Positions 51,646 to 59,941 of a DNA stretch of 64,000 nucleotides are shown here, piece by piece. The notes beneath the pieces are model-generated. The model did no database searches and was not told where the DNA came from. It was given only the letters and a program-made list of their open reading frames with translations. Origin of the DNA: Haoranjiania flava (GTDB lineage Bacteria > Bacteroidota > Bacteroidia > Chitinophagales > Chitinophagaceae); the NCBI RefSeq assembly GCF_025631005.1, contig NZ_JAOTPL010000013.1, positions 23,717 to 87,716 on the forward strand, read 5' to 3'. Within the stretch, counting starts at the first letter, position 1, and every line of letters begins with the position of its first letter. Both the position numbers and the translations under genes were made by a program.

Positions 51646-53637
51646 TTAACGAACGGTGTATTTTGCATTTTTTGTAATACCATCCCATTGGTCAGTCCGG
51701 AATGGCGCTGCCGGAAAACCTTCCTTATTATAAAGGTTCGCATCGCCTGCATCATCCGCCCAAGCGTACCTTACAGCAACGGGATTTGGCACACTTTCAT
51801 TTGAGACTATGATTTTATTTCCCTGGATAACAGCCTTTGCATAATAGAACTTTTTATCTTTTCCTGCAATTTCAAATCCCCGTACATATCCGTATTTATC
51901 TTTTGCCGTTAAGCCCTTTTCAGCATACTTAAAACTAAGCACGGCACGATTTCCATCCAGCTGCATCGTATCGAATACCGGACCGCTGAAAGCATTGTCT
52001 TTGCCGTAAGTTTTGTTTAAAGCCACAGCCGCCAGCCGTTTTCCCACATCCTGTTTATTTCTTGGATGAATATCCCCCGTTTCGCCGATATCAATCGTCA
52101 CCGCCATTCCGGTATTCGGAAGCGCGAGTGTCATAGCCTGCGCCTCCCTCAGTTCTGCCCAGGAACTTCCGCTGTTACTGTTTCCATTAGCAGCCTTCCA
52201 GCTTGCAAGCTGAACAAAATAGAAAGGAAAATCCCCCTGCCCCCATCGCTTGCGCCAGTCGTTAATCAGCAGAGGAAAAGCAGTCCGGTATTGATATGCC
52301 CTGCCTGCATTGTTTTCGCCCTGATACCAGATTACTCCTTTAATAGCATAACCGATCAGCGGATTTATCATGGCATTATATAATAAAGTTGGATAATCAT
52401 TCGGATTCCCAGCATTGGCGCTTGAATTATCAAAAACTTTTTCTACCTGGTAACGCCAGGCCGAGGCCAGAGGATAGGTTTTAGCACCGATAGTAAGCTT
52501 AACCTCATCCGGAGTTCCATAAATTCCGCCGCCGCCGCCAGTATCTTCTACCCTTACAGATATAACATTTTGTCCAGCTTTCAATAGCCCGGCCGGGATA
52601 GAATAAATGCGTCTGTCGTTATATTTATTCTGCATTCCTCCCACACGGGCACCATTGACATACGTATCATCGGAATCATCAATCCGGGCCAGCTCCAGTT
52701 GTGCAGCTTTTCCGGCTTCAGCAGCAGAAAGATGAATGGTTTTCCGAAACCAGACGATGCCGTCGAAGTTTTGTACCGACTGTTCCCATAAGCCGGGAAT
52801 TTTAACCTGAGGCCAGCTGTTGTCATCAAACGTATCCGATTTCCAATTTGACACAGCCGCCGCATCAGCAAAGCCTCCCTGAGTTTCTTTAATTTTCTTC
52901 AGAGTTTTTTCTTTACGCTGGCGGATTAATGATTCTAAATCAGCGTGGCTGGCAAGTTTTTCATCACTTACAAAAAGATTGCTTTTCTCAAGTGCATCTC
53001 TGCTGATCCAGGTTTCAATATCCGTTCCGCCCCAAGATGAATGAATTAACCCGATGGGAATGTTCAGTTCCTGCTGAAGTTTCCGGGCAAAGAAATATCC
53101 AACCGCTGTAAATCTTCCGGCAGTTTCCGGGCTTGCAGCTTCCCATACTGCCGGCTGTTCTAAATCATTTTCAGGCTGATAAGCCATAGCCCTGGGAATC
53201 TTAATATGTCGGATCTTCGGGTAATTTGCTGCTTTGATCTCTTCTTCGGCATTTTGAGCGCTGTTGAGAACAAATTCCATGTTAGACTGCCCCGAACACA
53301 CCCATACATCACCCACCCATACATCATTGAACGTAATCGTATTTTTCCCTTTTATAATCAACTGATAGGGGCCACCGTGATTTTCAGCATTTAAAAAGAG
53401 CTTCCATCTTCCGTCTGTGCCCGTTTTTACAGTTTTTTGCCGGCCATTAAATTGCACCGTTATTTTTTCTCCTTTATCTGCCCATCCCCAAACCGGAATA
53501 GGCTGAGCGCGCTGCAATACCATTCCGCTCCCGAATATTTTAGGAAGGCGAACATCGGCATAAGAAAATAATGCAGTAGATAATGCTGCTGCCATTAGAA
53601 AAACTGTCTTTTTAAAAAAAGTGATAGAGTTGGTCAT
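51646..53637 (-). CDS. SASA-type carbohydrate O-acetylesterase, exported
   Basis: This 663-residue protein has a signal peptide (cleavage near Ser-Tyr-Ala). A short beta domain (LPKIFGSGMVLQRAQPIPVW) precedes the SASA (sialate O-acetylesterase, PF03629) hydrolase domain with catalytic Ser in WVCSGQSNMEF, GLIHSSWGGTDIETW and the late Asp/His in DIHPRNKQDVGKRL. A jelly-roll-like insert (about 270-370, VWFRKTIHLS) lies within it, as in other family members. In PULs such enzymes deacetylate hemicellulose; with GH5 and GH130 nearby, acetylated glucomannan is the likely target. Despite the family name, a role in the sialic acid locus 25 kb away is less likely. Confidence 0.87.
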   Translation of the reverse strand: MTNSITFFKKTVFLMAAALSTALFSYADVRLPKIFGSGMVLQRAQPIPVWGWADKGEKITVQFNGRQKTVKTGTDGRWKLFLNAENHGGPYQLIIKGKNTITFNDVWVGDVWVCSGQSNMEFVLNSAQNAEEEIKAANYPKIRHIKIPRAMAYQPENDLEQPAVWEAASPETAGRFTAVGYFFARKLQQELNIPIGLIHSSWGGTDIETWISRDALEKSNLFVSDEKLASHADLESLIRQRKEKTLKKIKETQGGFADAAAVSNWKSDTFDDNSWPQVKIPGLWEQSVQNFDGIVWFRKTIHLSAAEAGKAAQLELARIDDSDDTYVNGARVGGMQNKYNDRRIYSIPAGLLKAGQNVISVRVEDTGGGGGIYGTPDEVKLTIGAKTYPLASAWRYQVEKVFDNSSANAGNPNDYPTLLYNAMINPLIGYAIKGVIWYQGENNAGRAYQYRTAFPLLINDWRKRWGQGDFPFYFVQLASWKAANGNSNSGSSWAELREAQAMTLALPNTGMAVTIDIGETGDIHPRNKQDVGKRLAAVALNKTYGKDNAFSGPVFDTMQLDGNRAVLSFKYAEKGLTAKDKYGYVRGFEIAGKDKKFYYAKAVIQGNKIIVSNESVPNPVAVRYAWADDAGDANLYNKEGFPAAPFRTDQWDGITKNAKYTVR

Positions 53638-53639
53638 CT

Positions 53640-54674
53640 TTATTTAATTACTTTATTTGCAAACTTATATTTCTCTAAAACTTTCATCTGCGGGCGGTCT
53701 TCGCCGTTTTTAGGCTCTATCGCCAGCCGGTATTTCCCCCACCAGGGACCGGCAGCCCAATAAGTCCCGTTAATACCGTTATGTTTTAAATATGCTAAAA
53801 ATTTATCCAAGGCAGTCAGCCATCTCGGATCGTCATCCGGCACGCCGTATTCACCGATAAATCCACGCAGATTATTCTGCTTTAACCAATTCACAAAAGG
53901 AGCGACCCTGCTGATACCGACTGTCTCTCCGGCATTTTCTTTATCATAGCTTCCGCGATAAGCACCAGAGGCATCATCATCAAAATAAACGTGGCCTTCA
54001 AAAATTAAATTATTAGAAGGGTCTTTCAGATTTTTAAGATTATCGCTGGAGTCTGGCCAGCGTTCGGCAGAACTCCAGCTGTCACCTGCAACCATAATTG
54101 CTGTTTCTTTATCTACTTTCCTGATTTTATCTATAACTGCCTGAGCAATATCAAACCATGGGACATCATCCAGCAGGTCGTGGGGTTCGTTCATAATGCC
54201 GTATCCCCAGATATTATTGAAAGATCTCAGCTCAATGGAAAGTCTTCCCCAGGCATCAGCAAGATGAGCAATAGTTACTTCCGGTGAGCCTACAATATAA
54301 CGGGTGCCCTTTTCATAGCGCCGGCAGTAATTGTGCATATCCGGAATTATCCACATGTTCCTGTCCTGGGCTGCCTTTATAAAGCTTTTTAATCTGCTCA
54401 ATTCTGTGCTGTCGAGGTTTTGATTGAGAACAGGCTGCATCCTTTCCCATAAAAAAGGCAAACGGATCAGGGTTAGTCCTTTGGATTTGAAATAATCAAG
54501 CTCGGATGCAGTTGGGTAGATATAATTTTTATTATATATCCCGGGAATCTTATCATGTGCAAATTCGGCTCCGGCAAGGTTCACACCAAACGGCAATTCT
54601 GTAATCTGCGCATAAGCGGGCTTGCCGGATATTGCAAGTGCCAATAAGCTTACTAATACTAATCGTTTCATCAT
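53640..54674 (-). CDS. Exported GH5 glycoside hydrolase, endoglucanase-like (GH5_5-type pattern)
   Basis: This 344-residue paralogue of the lipoprotein at 35373-36455 has a plain signal peptide (cleavage near Ala-Tyr-Ala-Gln) rather than a lipobox. It is probably periplasmic or secreted while the paralogue is surface-anchored. Motifs are FGVNLAGAEFAHDKIPG, RLPFLWERMQPVL, IIPDMHNY, acid/base Glu in YGIMNEPHD and nucleophile Glu in GFIGEYGVPDDD. It begins a minus-strand operon with the SASA esterase (2 bp gap), GH78 and the FAD oxidoreductase. It is divergent from the DUF4038 gene across 299 bp. Confidence 0.88.
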   Translation of the reverse strand: MMKRLVLVSLLALAISGKPAYAQITELPFGVNLAGAEFAHDKIPGIYNKNYIYPTASELDYFKSKGLTLIRLPFLWERMQPVLNQNLDSTELSRLKSFIKAAQDRNMWIIPDMHNYCRRYEKGTRYIVGSPEVTIAHLADAWGRLSIELRSFNNIWGYGIMNEPHDLLDDVPWFDIAQAVIDKIRKVDKETAIMVAGDSWSSAERWPDSSDNLKNLKDPSNNLIFEGHVYFDDDASGAYRGSYDKENAGETVGISRVAPFVNWLKQNNLRGFIGEYGVPDDDPRWLTALDKFLAYLKHNGINGTYWAAGPWWGKYRLAIEPKNGEDRPQMKVLEKYKFANKVIK

Positions 54675-54937
54675 TATTCTATTTTTATAATTCCTGCTGG
54701 AAAACTAATTTAGATTAAGCCCAAAATTATCTTTTACAAACAAGGTGTTGTAATACTTTTCTGCCTGATAATTGACTATTATTGACTTTAAGAGTAAAAA
54801 GTTAGAGTCTCTTCGAGCTGTGGCCAATAATGCAACAAAAAAGCAGATAAAGAACAATTATAGGCGAGATAACTACTGATACTTTTATAACTAATGCTGA
54901 TTATAAATTATCTCTTACCTCTTTTTCATTTTTTAAT

Positions 54938-54951
54938 TTCTAATATTAGAA
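54938..54951. promoter_or_regulatory. Palindromic operator candidate upstream of the DUF4038 gene
   Basis: TTCTAATATTAGAA is a perfect 14-bp palindrome, 22 bases before the start codon at 54974. It shares both half-sites with the palindrome at 45523-45539 upstream of the symporter. The rest of the divergent gap 54675-54937 is AT-rich with nothing else recognised. Confidence 0.5.
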
Positions 54952-54973
54952 CCATATATCAGATATTTATACA

Positions 54974-56413
54974 ATGAAATCGCTACTTACTTTACTTCTT
55001 ATCCATTCGACTATTTTCTTCAGCGCTGCACAGCAATTAAAAATAAGCGGCAATGGAAGGTATATTGAATCTCAGGATGGAAAGCCTTTTCTCTGGATTG
55101 GTGACACCGCATGGGAGCTGTTCCATAAACTTAGTCGCGAAGAAGCATCAGAATATCTCGAAACGAGAGCAAGACAAGGATTTACCGTTATTCAGGCTGT
55201 CGTTTTAGCAGAGAATGACGGCCTCCGTATTCCAAATGCTTACGGTGATTTGCCACTTATCGGATTATCTCCCGAAAAGCCCAATGAAAGATATTTTATG
55301 CATGTAGATTTTATAGTGAATAAGGCAGCTTCACTGGGATTATACATTGCTATGCTTCCAACCTGGGCAGACAAGGTTCCTTCCAACCGCCCCGAACCTG
55401 GCCCAGTAGTGTTTAATCGACATAACGCGTCTTCATTCGGCGAATTCCTTGGAAACCGCTATAAAAAGCAGCCGGTAATCTGGATTTTGGGAGGCGACAG
55501 AGATGTGCAGGATCAGGAAGTGTTCGAAATCTGGAAGGCGATGGCTTTGGGACTTAAGAAAGGGGATGGCGGCAGGCACCTTATTACTTATCATCCGGCA
55601 GGAGAAAGCTCTTCATCTTATTGGTTTCATAACGAAGATTGGCTTGACTTTAATATGTACCAAAGCGGACATGCTCATCATTACATGCCGGTTTACCAGT
55701 TTGCAGAGGAAGACTGGTTGAAAAAACCAGCAAAGCCTTTTATCGACGGCGAGCCTGCTTACGAAGATATTCCGGTAAGATTCTGGGTTTATATGGATTG
55801 GAATGAACCGGCGAAGAAGAAAAAAATACTGGATAAACAGGGACTGGTAAAAGATAAAAGCTATTTTCCCGAGGGCTTTTTTACAGATTATGATGTTCGT
55901 GTACATGCCTACTGGAATTTCTTATCAGGGGCATGCGGTTATACTTATGGAAATAACGCCGTCTGGCAGATGTTTAAAAAGAATAATGCTTTCTCAATTC
56001 CGGCCTTAACCGATTGGAAAGAAGCGCTGACCAGACCGGGAGCCGAAGACATGCAGTATCTAAAAAAGCTGTTCGAATTGCGTCCATTTTCAAAACTCGT
56101 TCCCGACCAGTCTATTATTTACGGAAAAAATCCGCGAGACAGCACACATATCCGTTCTGCGAAAGCTGAAGACGGCTCTTTCTTTATTGTTTATTTACCT
56201 ATAGGCGGTCCTGTTAAAATAAATATGAAGAAAATCTCAGGGCGACTAATAACGGCCTGGTGGTATAATCCGAGAAACGGGAAAGCGGAAAAAATCATCA
56301 AAACAACTAAGGAGGATATCCAAGAGTTTATTTCGCCGGGAGCAGGGAAGGGTAATGATTGGGTTTTAGTGTTGGATGATAGAAATGCAAGATTAAAAAC
56401 CCTTGAGATGTAA
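54974..56413 (+). CDS. DUF4038-type glycoside hydrolase (GH140-like), exported
   Basis: This 479-residue protein has a signal peptide (cleavage near Ser-Ala-Ala-Gln). It opens with KISGNGRYIESQDGKPFLWIG and DTAWELFHKLSREEA, the hallmark of DUF4038 (apiosidase-like GH140 fold). Candidate catalytic acids are the Asp in WILGGDRDVQD and the Glu in PFIDGEPAYED. The C-terminal about 90 residues (FFIVYLPIGGPVKINM, AWWYNPRNGKAEKI) match the collagen-binding-like C-terminal domain (PF12904) usually attached. GH140 of Bacteroides cleaves apiose in pectin; this protein need not share that specificity. It is the only plus-strand gene here and has its own upstream palindrome. Confidence 0.82.
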   Translation: MKSLLTLLLIHSTIFFSAAQQLKISGNGRYIESQDGKPFLWIGDTAWELFHKLSREEASEYLETRARQGFTVIQAVVLAENDGLRIPNAYGDLPLIGLSPEKPNERYFMHVDFIVNKAASLGLYIAMLPTWADKVPSNRPEPGPVVFNRHNASSFGEFLGNRYKKQPVIWILGGDRDVQDQEVFEIWKAMALGLKKGDGGRHLITYHPAGESSSSYWFHNEDWLDFNMYQSGHAHHYMPVYQFAEEDWLKKPAKPFIDGEPAYEDIPVRFWVYMDWNEPAKKKKILDKQGLVKDKSYFPEGFFTDYDVRVHAYWNFLSGACGYTYGNNAVWQMFKKNNAFSIPALTDWKEALTRPGAEDMQYLKKLFELRPFSKLVPDQSIIYGKNPRDSTHIRSAKAEDGSFFIVYLPIGGPVKINMKKISGRLITAWWYNPRNGKAEKIIKTTKEDIQEFISPGAGKGNDWVLVLDDRNARLKTLEM

Positions 56414-56525
56414 AAGGATTTACTGCATAGTAGCTATTGTATTTCATCATAAGTCTTATAAAGACCACCTTCACGCTTATCTGAAAGAATATGTGTTCCG
56501 GTTCAATGGTAGATACAAGCGATAA
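56412..56525 (+). pseudogene. Transposase C-terminal remnant (IS1595/ISXO2-like)
   Basis: A short open stretch directly after the DUF4038 gene reads SYKDHLHAYLKEYVFRFN followed by GRYKR and a stop (56454-56525). HL.aYL.EyvFRFNrR is the typical end of ISXO2/IS1595-type transposases. The upstream part of the gene is missing, so only the tail survives, fused to unrelated sequence. Confidence 0.6.
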
Positions 56526-56656
56526 TACCTGTTCCATCGAAGGTACAAAACAAACTGCCGGTATGAGAGCCTATAAGAAAACCACAATGGGATAAAGTCG
56601 TCTCATTAATCTCAGAATCCGCATTAGATTTTCTAACGCTTAGCATTAGACTAAAT

Positions 56657-56771
56657 ATGGAGCTAAATTGCGCTGTAACGTTTACTGGCAAAGAGATTGC
56701 GCCATGGGGCGGAAAGGTGTTTTTGAAGCAGTTTTTAGACAAAACTGGCTTTCACTACCAGGCATCCATGT
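56657..56771 (+). pseudogene. Transposase N-terminal remnant (IS1380-like)
   Basis: The frame begins MELNCAVTFTGKEIAPWGG and continues VFLKQFLDKTGF, which resembles the start of IS1380-family transposases (a conserved PWGGxxxLKxxLDxxG segment). After about 38 residues it runs into the REP-like repeat at 56772 and coding similarity ends. A truncated insertion sequence is the simplest reading. Nothing functional is expected. Confidence 0.55.
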
Positions 56772-56813
56772 GCGAAGCACTTGCTCATCCCGGCCTTCTC
56801 CTCGAGGAGAAGG
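56772..56813. repeat. REP-like palindromic repeat, copy 2
   Basis: The first 31 bases repeat exactly 30615-30645. Here the core is CCTTCTCCTCGAGGAGAAGG, a perfect 20-bp palindrome (56794-56813). It interrupts the IS1380-like remnant and lies about 57 bp from the end of the ROK regulator gene. Between 56414 and 56869 only this repeat and the transposase remnants were found. Confidence 0.6.
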
Positions 56814-56869
56814 GGCAGAACCCTGATCGTCTAATTTTTCCGCGATCTTAGCCTGAAAACTTGGTGTCA

Positions 56870-58087
56870 TCATTCAAACAGCTTATTCCTGGCTATAAGA
56901 CAACTGCCCACTACGCCGGCTCTTTCGCCCAGCTCCGACATCACCAGTTGCGTATCGTTGTTCACAAGGTTGAGCGAATATTTATTGATAGCGCTTTTGG
57001 CCGGGAGGTAAATATAATCGCCGGTTGAAGCAAGCGTGCCGCCGAGTATCACCATCTCTGCATTGAGTATATTGATCAGTATGGCTATGGCCCTCCCTAT
57101 CTTTTCGCCGATTTCTGCCAGCAGGTCTATGGACAGCATATCTTCTTTTTTGGCAGCTTCAATGATATCATTCAGCCTGATGTCTTTTTTCGTATTCACA
57201 CCGGATTTTACACCCTGTTTTGCTTTCTCCAAGAACAGCCGCAGCAGTGCACGTCCTGAAGCCTCCGTTTCAAGGCACCCTTTTTTACCGCAATGGCACA
57301 GTATTTCATTGTCAAAGAAGGGTATATGCCCGATCTCGCCGCTAAAGCCTGATTTGCCGTAGTAAACTTTTCCGTCTATCAGTATGCCCAGGCCTATGCC
57401 GTAATCAAGATTTAAGAACAGTACGTTCTTCTCATTCTTTACAATGCCCTTGTGAAACTCGCCATAAGCCATAGCGCGTGAATCATTTTCTATAAAAGTG
57501 ATTAGGCCGGTTTCTTTTTCTATGATAGATGACAAAGGGTCTTCATTGAAATTGAAATAGCTGTAGCTGATGCCGCTCCTTGAATTAATACGCCCGCCCA
57601 GGTTAATGCAAAGAGAAAGAATCCTGTTTTTGGAAATGCCTGTTTCTTCAATAAAATTTTTTATTTGGGTAATGATGGCATTAAAACAAGCTACTGTATT
57701 CTCCAGTTGAAAAGGTATTTTCATGTTTACCTTTACCATGTTTTTTTTAAAATCAAGCAGGCCGATATTGATGTAATAGCTTCTTACGTCTACGCCGATA
57801 AAATAGCAGGAGTCGGCCACCAGGCCATACATGCTTGCCGGCCTGCCACCGGTAGAATCTATTTTGCCATAATCTTTAATGAGCCCTTCCTGCGTAAGTT
57901 CGTTGATAAGCGCAGCAACGGTTGGCGCGCTAATATTGATAGCCTGTGACAGCTCGGCAATGATGGTTTCACCGTTTTTATCAAGGTAATTGATGATCTT
58001 TCTCTTACGCGCTTTATTTTTATAAGCAACGCCGGTTACCGGCTGTTTGGAAAAAAACTCAAATAACTTTTCTTTTTCTTTGCTCAT
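56870..58087 (-). CDS. ROK family transcriptional regulator
   Basis: This 405-residue protein has an N-terminal winged helix (about 25-90: KIINYLDKNGETIIAELSQA, then PTVAALINELTQEGLI). A ROK sugar-kinase-like domain follows, with the zinc-site signature GHIPFFDNEILCHCGKKGCL (His and three Cys). The phosphate-binding and catalytic segment FLNLDYGIGLGILIDG has Asp-Tyr-Gly-Ile-Gly-Leu-Gly where kinases show a similar motif; kinase activity cannot be excluded, but the DNA-binding domain makes a sugar-responsive regulator more likely. It is the last gene of the minus-strand series behind the aminopeptidase (37 bp gap). Its target may lie outside the window. Confidence 0.87.
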   Translation of the reverse strand: MSKEKEKLFEFFSKQPVTGVAYKNKARKRKIINYLDKNGETIIAELSQAINISAPTVAALINELTQEGLIKDYGKIDSTGGRPASMYGLVADSCYFIGVDVRSYYINIGLLDFKKNMVKVNMKIPFQLENTVACFNAIITQIKNFIEETGISKNRILSLCINLGGRINSRSGISYSYFNFNEDPLSSIIEKETGLITFIENDSRAMAYGEFHKGIVKNEKNVLFLNLDYGIGLGILIDGKVYYGKSGFSGEIGHIPFFDNEILCHCGKKGCLETEASGRALLRLFLEKAKQGVKSGVNTKKDIRLNDIIEAAKKEDMLSIDLLAEIGEKIGRAIAILINILNAEMVILGGTLASTGDYIYLPAKSAINKYSLNLVNNDTQLVMSELGERAGVVGSCLIARNKLFE

Positions 58088-58124
58088 TCTCTAAGCTTTT
58101 ATCTTACAAGATAGCAACAAAATC

Positions 58125-59897
58125 TTACAACGGCTGCACCAGATCCAGGAACCATTCTTTCACCTCACCCTCTAAAGCGGGCGATAGTTTTTCTTCGCAC
58201 CTTTTATGATAATCGTTAAGCCAGTTGATCTCTTCCTGTGAAAGTAATTCCTTCACAATAATATTTTTGAAGAAGGGGCAGATGGTCAGCGTTTCAAATT
58301 CGTAAAACTGTCCGGATATAGTTTTCTCTGCTTCTTTTACGGCTACCAGGTTTTCGTGCCTGATGCCGTATTCATTTTCTTTATAAAATCCCGGCTCGTT
58401 AGAGCATACCATGCCCGGAATAAGCTCCTGCGGGTTCATGTCTTTGCGTATGTTCTGCGGGCCCTCATGTACATTCATAAAACTCCCTACGCCATGGCCT
58501 GTGCCGTGCGCGTAATCTTTGCCATGCATCCATAAAGGCAGCCTGGCAATAGCATCCAGGTGTACGCCCTTGGTGCCTTTTGGAAATTTGACCATAGATA
58601 AACGTATCATGCCTTGCAGCACCAGGGTGGCATCTGTTTTAAATTCTTCCGATACATTTCCCAGCGCCCATGTACGTGTAATGTCGGTAGTACCTTCCAG
58701 GTATTGCCCGCCGGAATCAATTAAAATGCTGCCTTCGGCATGAACCTTTTTGCAGCCTTCTTTTTTGGGAGCATAATGTACAATAGCGCCATTGCCGCGG
58801 TAGCCGATAATGCTGCCAAAGCTTTCGCCCACAAAGTTTTCGCCCTCTGCGCGGAAGCTACGCAGTTGCTCAGCAATTGAAAATTCATCCATCTCCTCCC
58901 GGCCCGCAGCGTGGGTAAGCCAATACAGGAATTTTACCATGGCCACTCCATCGCGCTGCATCACTGTTCTGAAGCCTTCCAGCTCGGTTTCGTTTTTAAT
59001 GGCTTTCATGAGATTGCCTGGCACCGCAGCTTTGATAAAGCTATTCCTGTTTTTTAAAGCATCAAAAATAGCCTGGTTGCTGTTGGGCGATATCAATATT
59101 TTCTCATCATGAAAGTTTTGCAGGTAAGGGAAAAAGTTTGTGTACTCCATGATTTTTACCCCGGCATCGGCCATAGAGGCTTTAGCTTCTTCATGCATTT
59201 TTTCAGGATCGACAAACAATACTGCATCGTTTTTTGTAAGCACGATGTAGCTTAAAAATACCGGGTTGCATTCCACATCACTTCCCCGGAGATTAAGCGT
59301 CCACGCCACATCGTCCAGGCTGGAAATGATGTGTGCAGTAGCTTCCAGCGCATCCATTTTGCTGCGGATGTCTGCGAGTTTTTCTTTTACAGATCTGCCG
59401 GCACGCTCAACGGGATGCACATAAACCGGCTGTTTTTCTGCTGCTGCCTGCCTGTTGGTCCAGATGTTTTTGAGTAAAGGTTTGTCTGCTACCTGTATAT
59501 TTCTGGCAGACAATTTCTGTTGCAGGTTTTCCCAGTTGGTGTTGGAGGTTGCAAGTGCGTTTACCGCCACGGTTCCCGATTCAGGAACTTCATTTTTAAT
59601 CCACTCAATATAATCCGGGGTGCCTTCAACGCCGTCTTTCATCAATTCTATGCCGGAGCCTTCCAGTTCAATGGGCGCCTGTACAAAATACCTGCCGTCT
59701 GTCCACAAGGCCGCTTTGTTTGCGGAGACTACTATAAAGCCTGCAGAGCCCGTAAAGCCTGACAGCCAGCGTCTTTCCTGCCATTCTTCCGGCAGGTATT
59801 CACTCATATGCGGGTCGGCTGAATAAACAACAAATGCATCAATATTTTCCTGCTGCATAGCCTGCTGCAACAGGGTTATTTTTTCTTTAGTAGTCAT
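58125..59897 (-). CDS. Xaa-Pro aminopeptidase (M24B, long form)
   Basis: This 590-residue cytoplasmic metallopeptidase removes N-terminal residues preceding proline. It has two creatinase-like N-terminal domains (about 1-300; DAFVVYSADPHMSEYLPEEW and ALWTDGRYFVQA) and the pita-bread catalytic domain. The metal ligands lie in ILIDSGGQYLEGTTDITRT (two Asp), YAHGTGHGVGSFMNVHEGP (His) and SNEPGFYKENEYGIRHENL (Glu). The length fits the three-domain form common in Bacteroidota and eukaryotes. It lies 44 bp downstream of thrC without an obvious functional tie to threonine synthesis. Confidence 0.92.
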   Translation of the reverse strand: MTTKEKITLLQQAMQQENIDAFVVYSADPHMSEYLPEEWQERRWLSGFTGSAGFIVVSANKAALWTDGRYFVQAPIELEGSGIELMKDGVEGTPDYIEWIKNEVPESGTVAVNALATSNTNWENLQQKLSARNIQVADKPLLKNIWTNRQAAAEKQPVYVHPVERAGRSVKEKLADIRSKMDALEATAHIISSLDDVAWTLNLRGSDVECNPVFLSYIVLTKNDAVLFVDPEKMHEEAKASMADAGVKIMEYTNFFPYLQNFHDEKILISPNSNQAIFDALKNRNSFIKAAVPGNLMKAIKNETELEGFRTVMQRDGVAMVKFLYWLTHAAGREEMDEFSIAEQLRSFRAEGENFVGESFGSIIGYRGNGAIVHYAPKKEGCKKVHAEGSILIDSGGQYLEGTTDITRTWALGNVSEEFKTDATLVLQGMIRLSMVKFPKGTKGVHLDAIARLPLWMHGKDYAHGTGHGVGSFMNVHEGPQNIRKDMNPQELIPGMVCSNEPGFYKENEYGIRHENLVAVKEAEKTISGQFYEFETLTICPFFKNIIVKELLSQEEINWLNDYHKRCEEKLSPALEGEVKEWFLDLVQPL

Positions 59898-59941
59898 TTT
59901 TAAACAATTAAAATCTGTAAGAAGAACTATTGTAAAACCGG

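Noticed and set aside
51646..53637. Sialate O-acetylesterase working with the nan operon
   Set aside because: The family name suggests it, but SASA proteins are common in hemicellulose PULs and this gene is 2 bp from a GH5 gene and 23 kb from the nan genes.
56624..56645. Third copy of the TTCTAA/TTAGAA operator
   Set aside because: The half-sites are 9 bases apart and lie in front of a dead transposase fragment, so it does not match the spacing of the other two.
56870..58087. ROK sugar kinase completing the sialic acid pathway
   Set aside because: The protein has an N-terminal winged helix like NagC/XylR-type regulators and is far from the nan genes.
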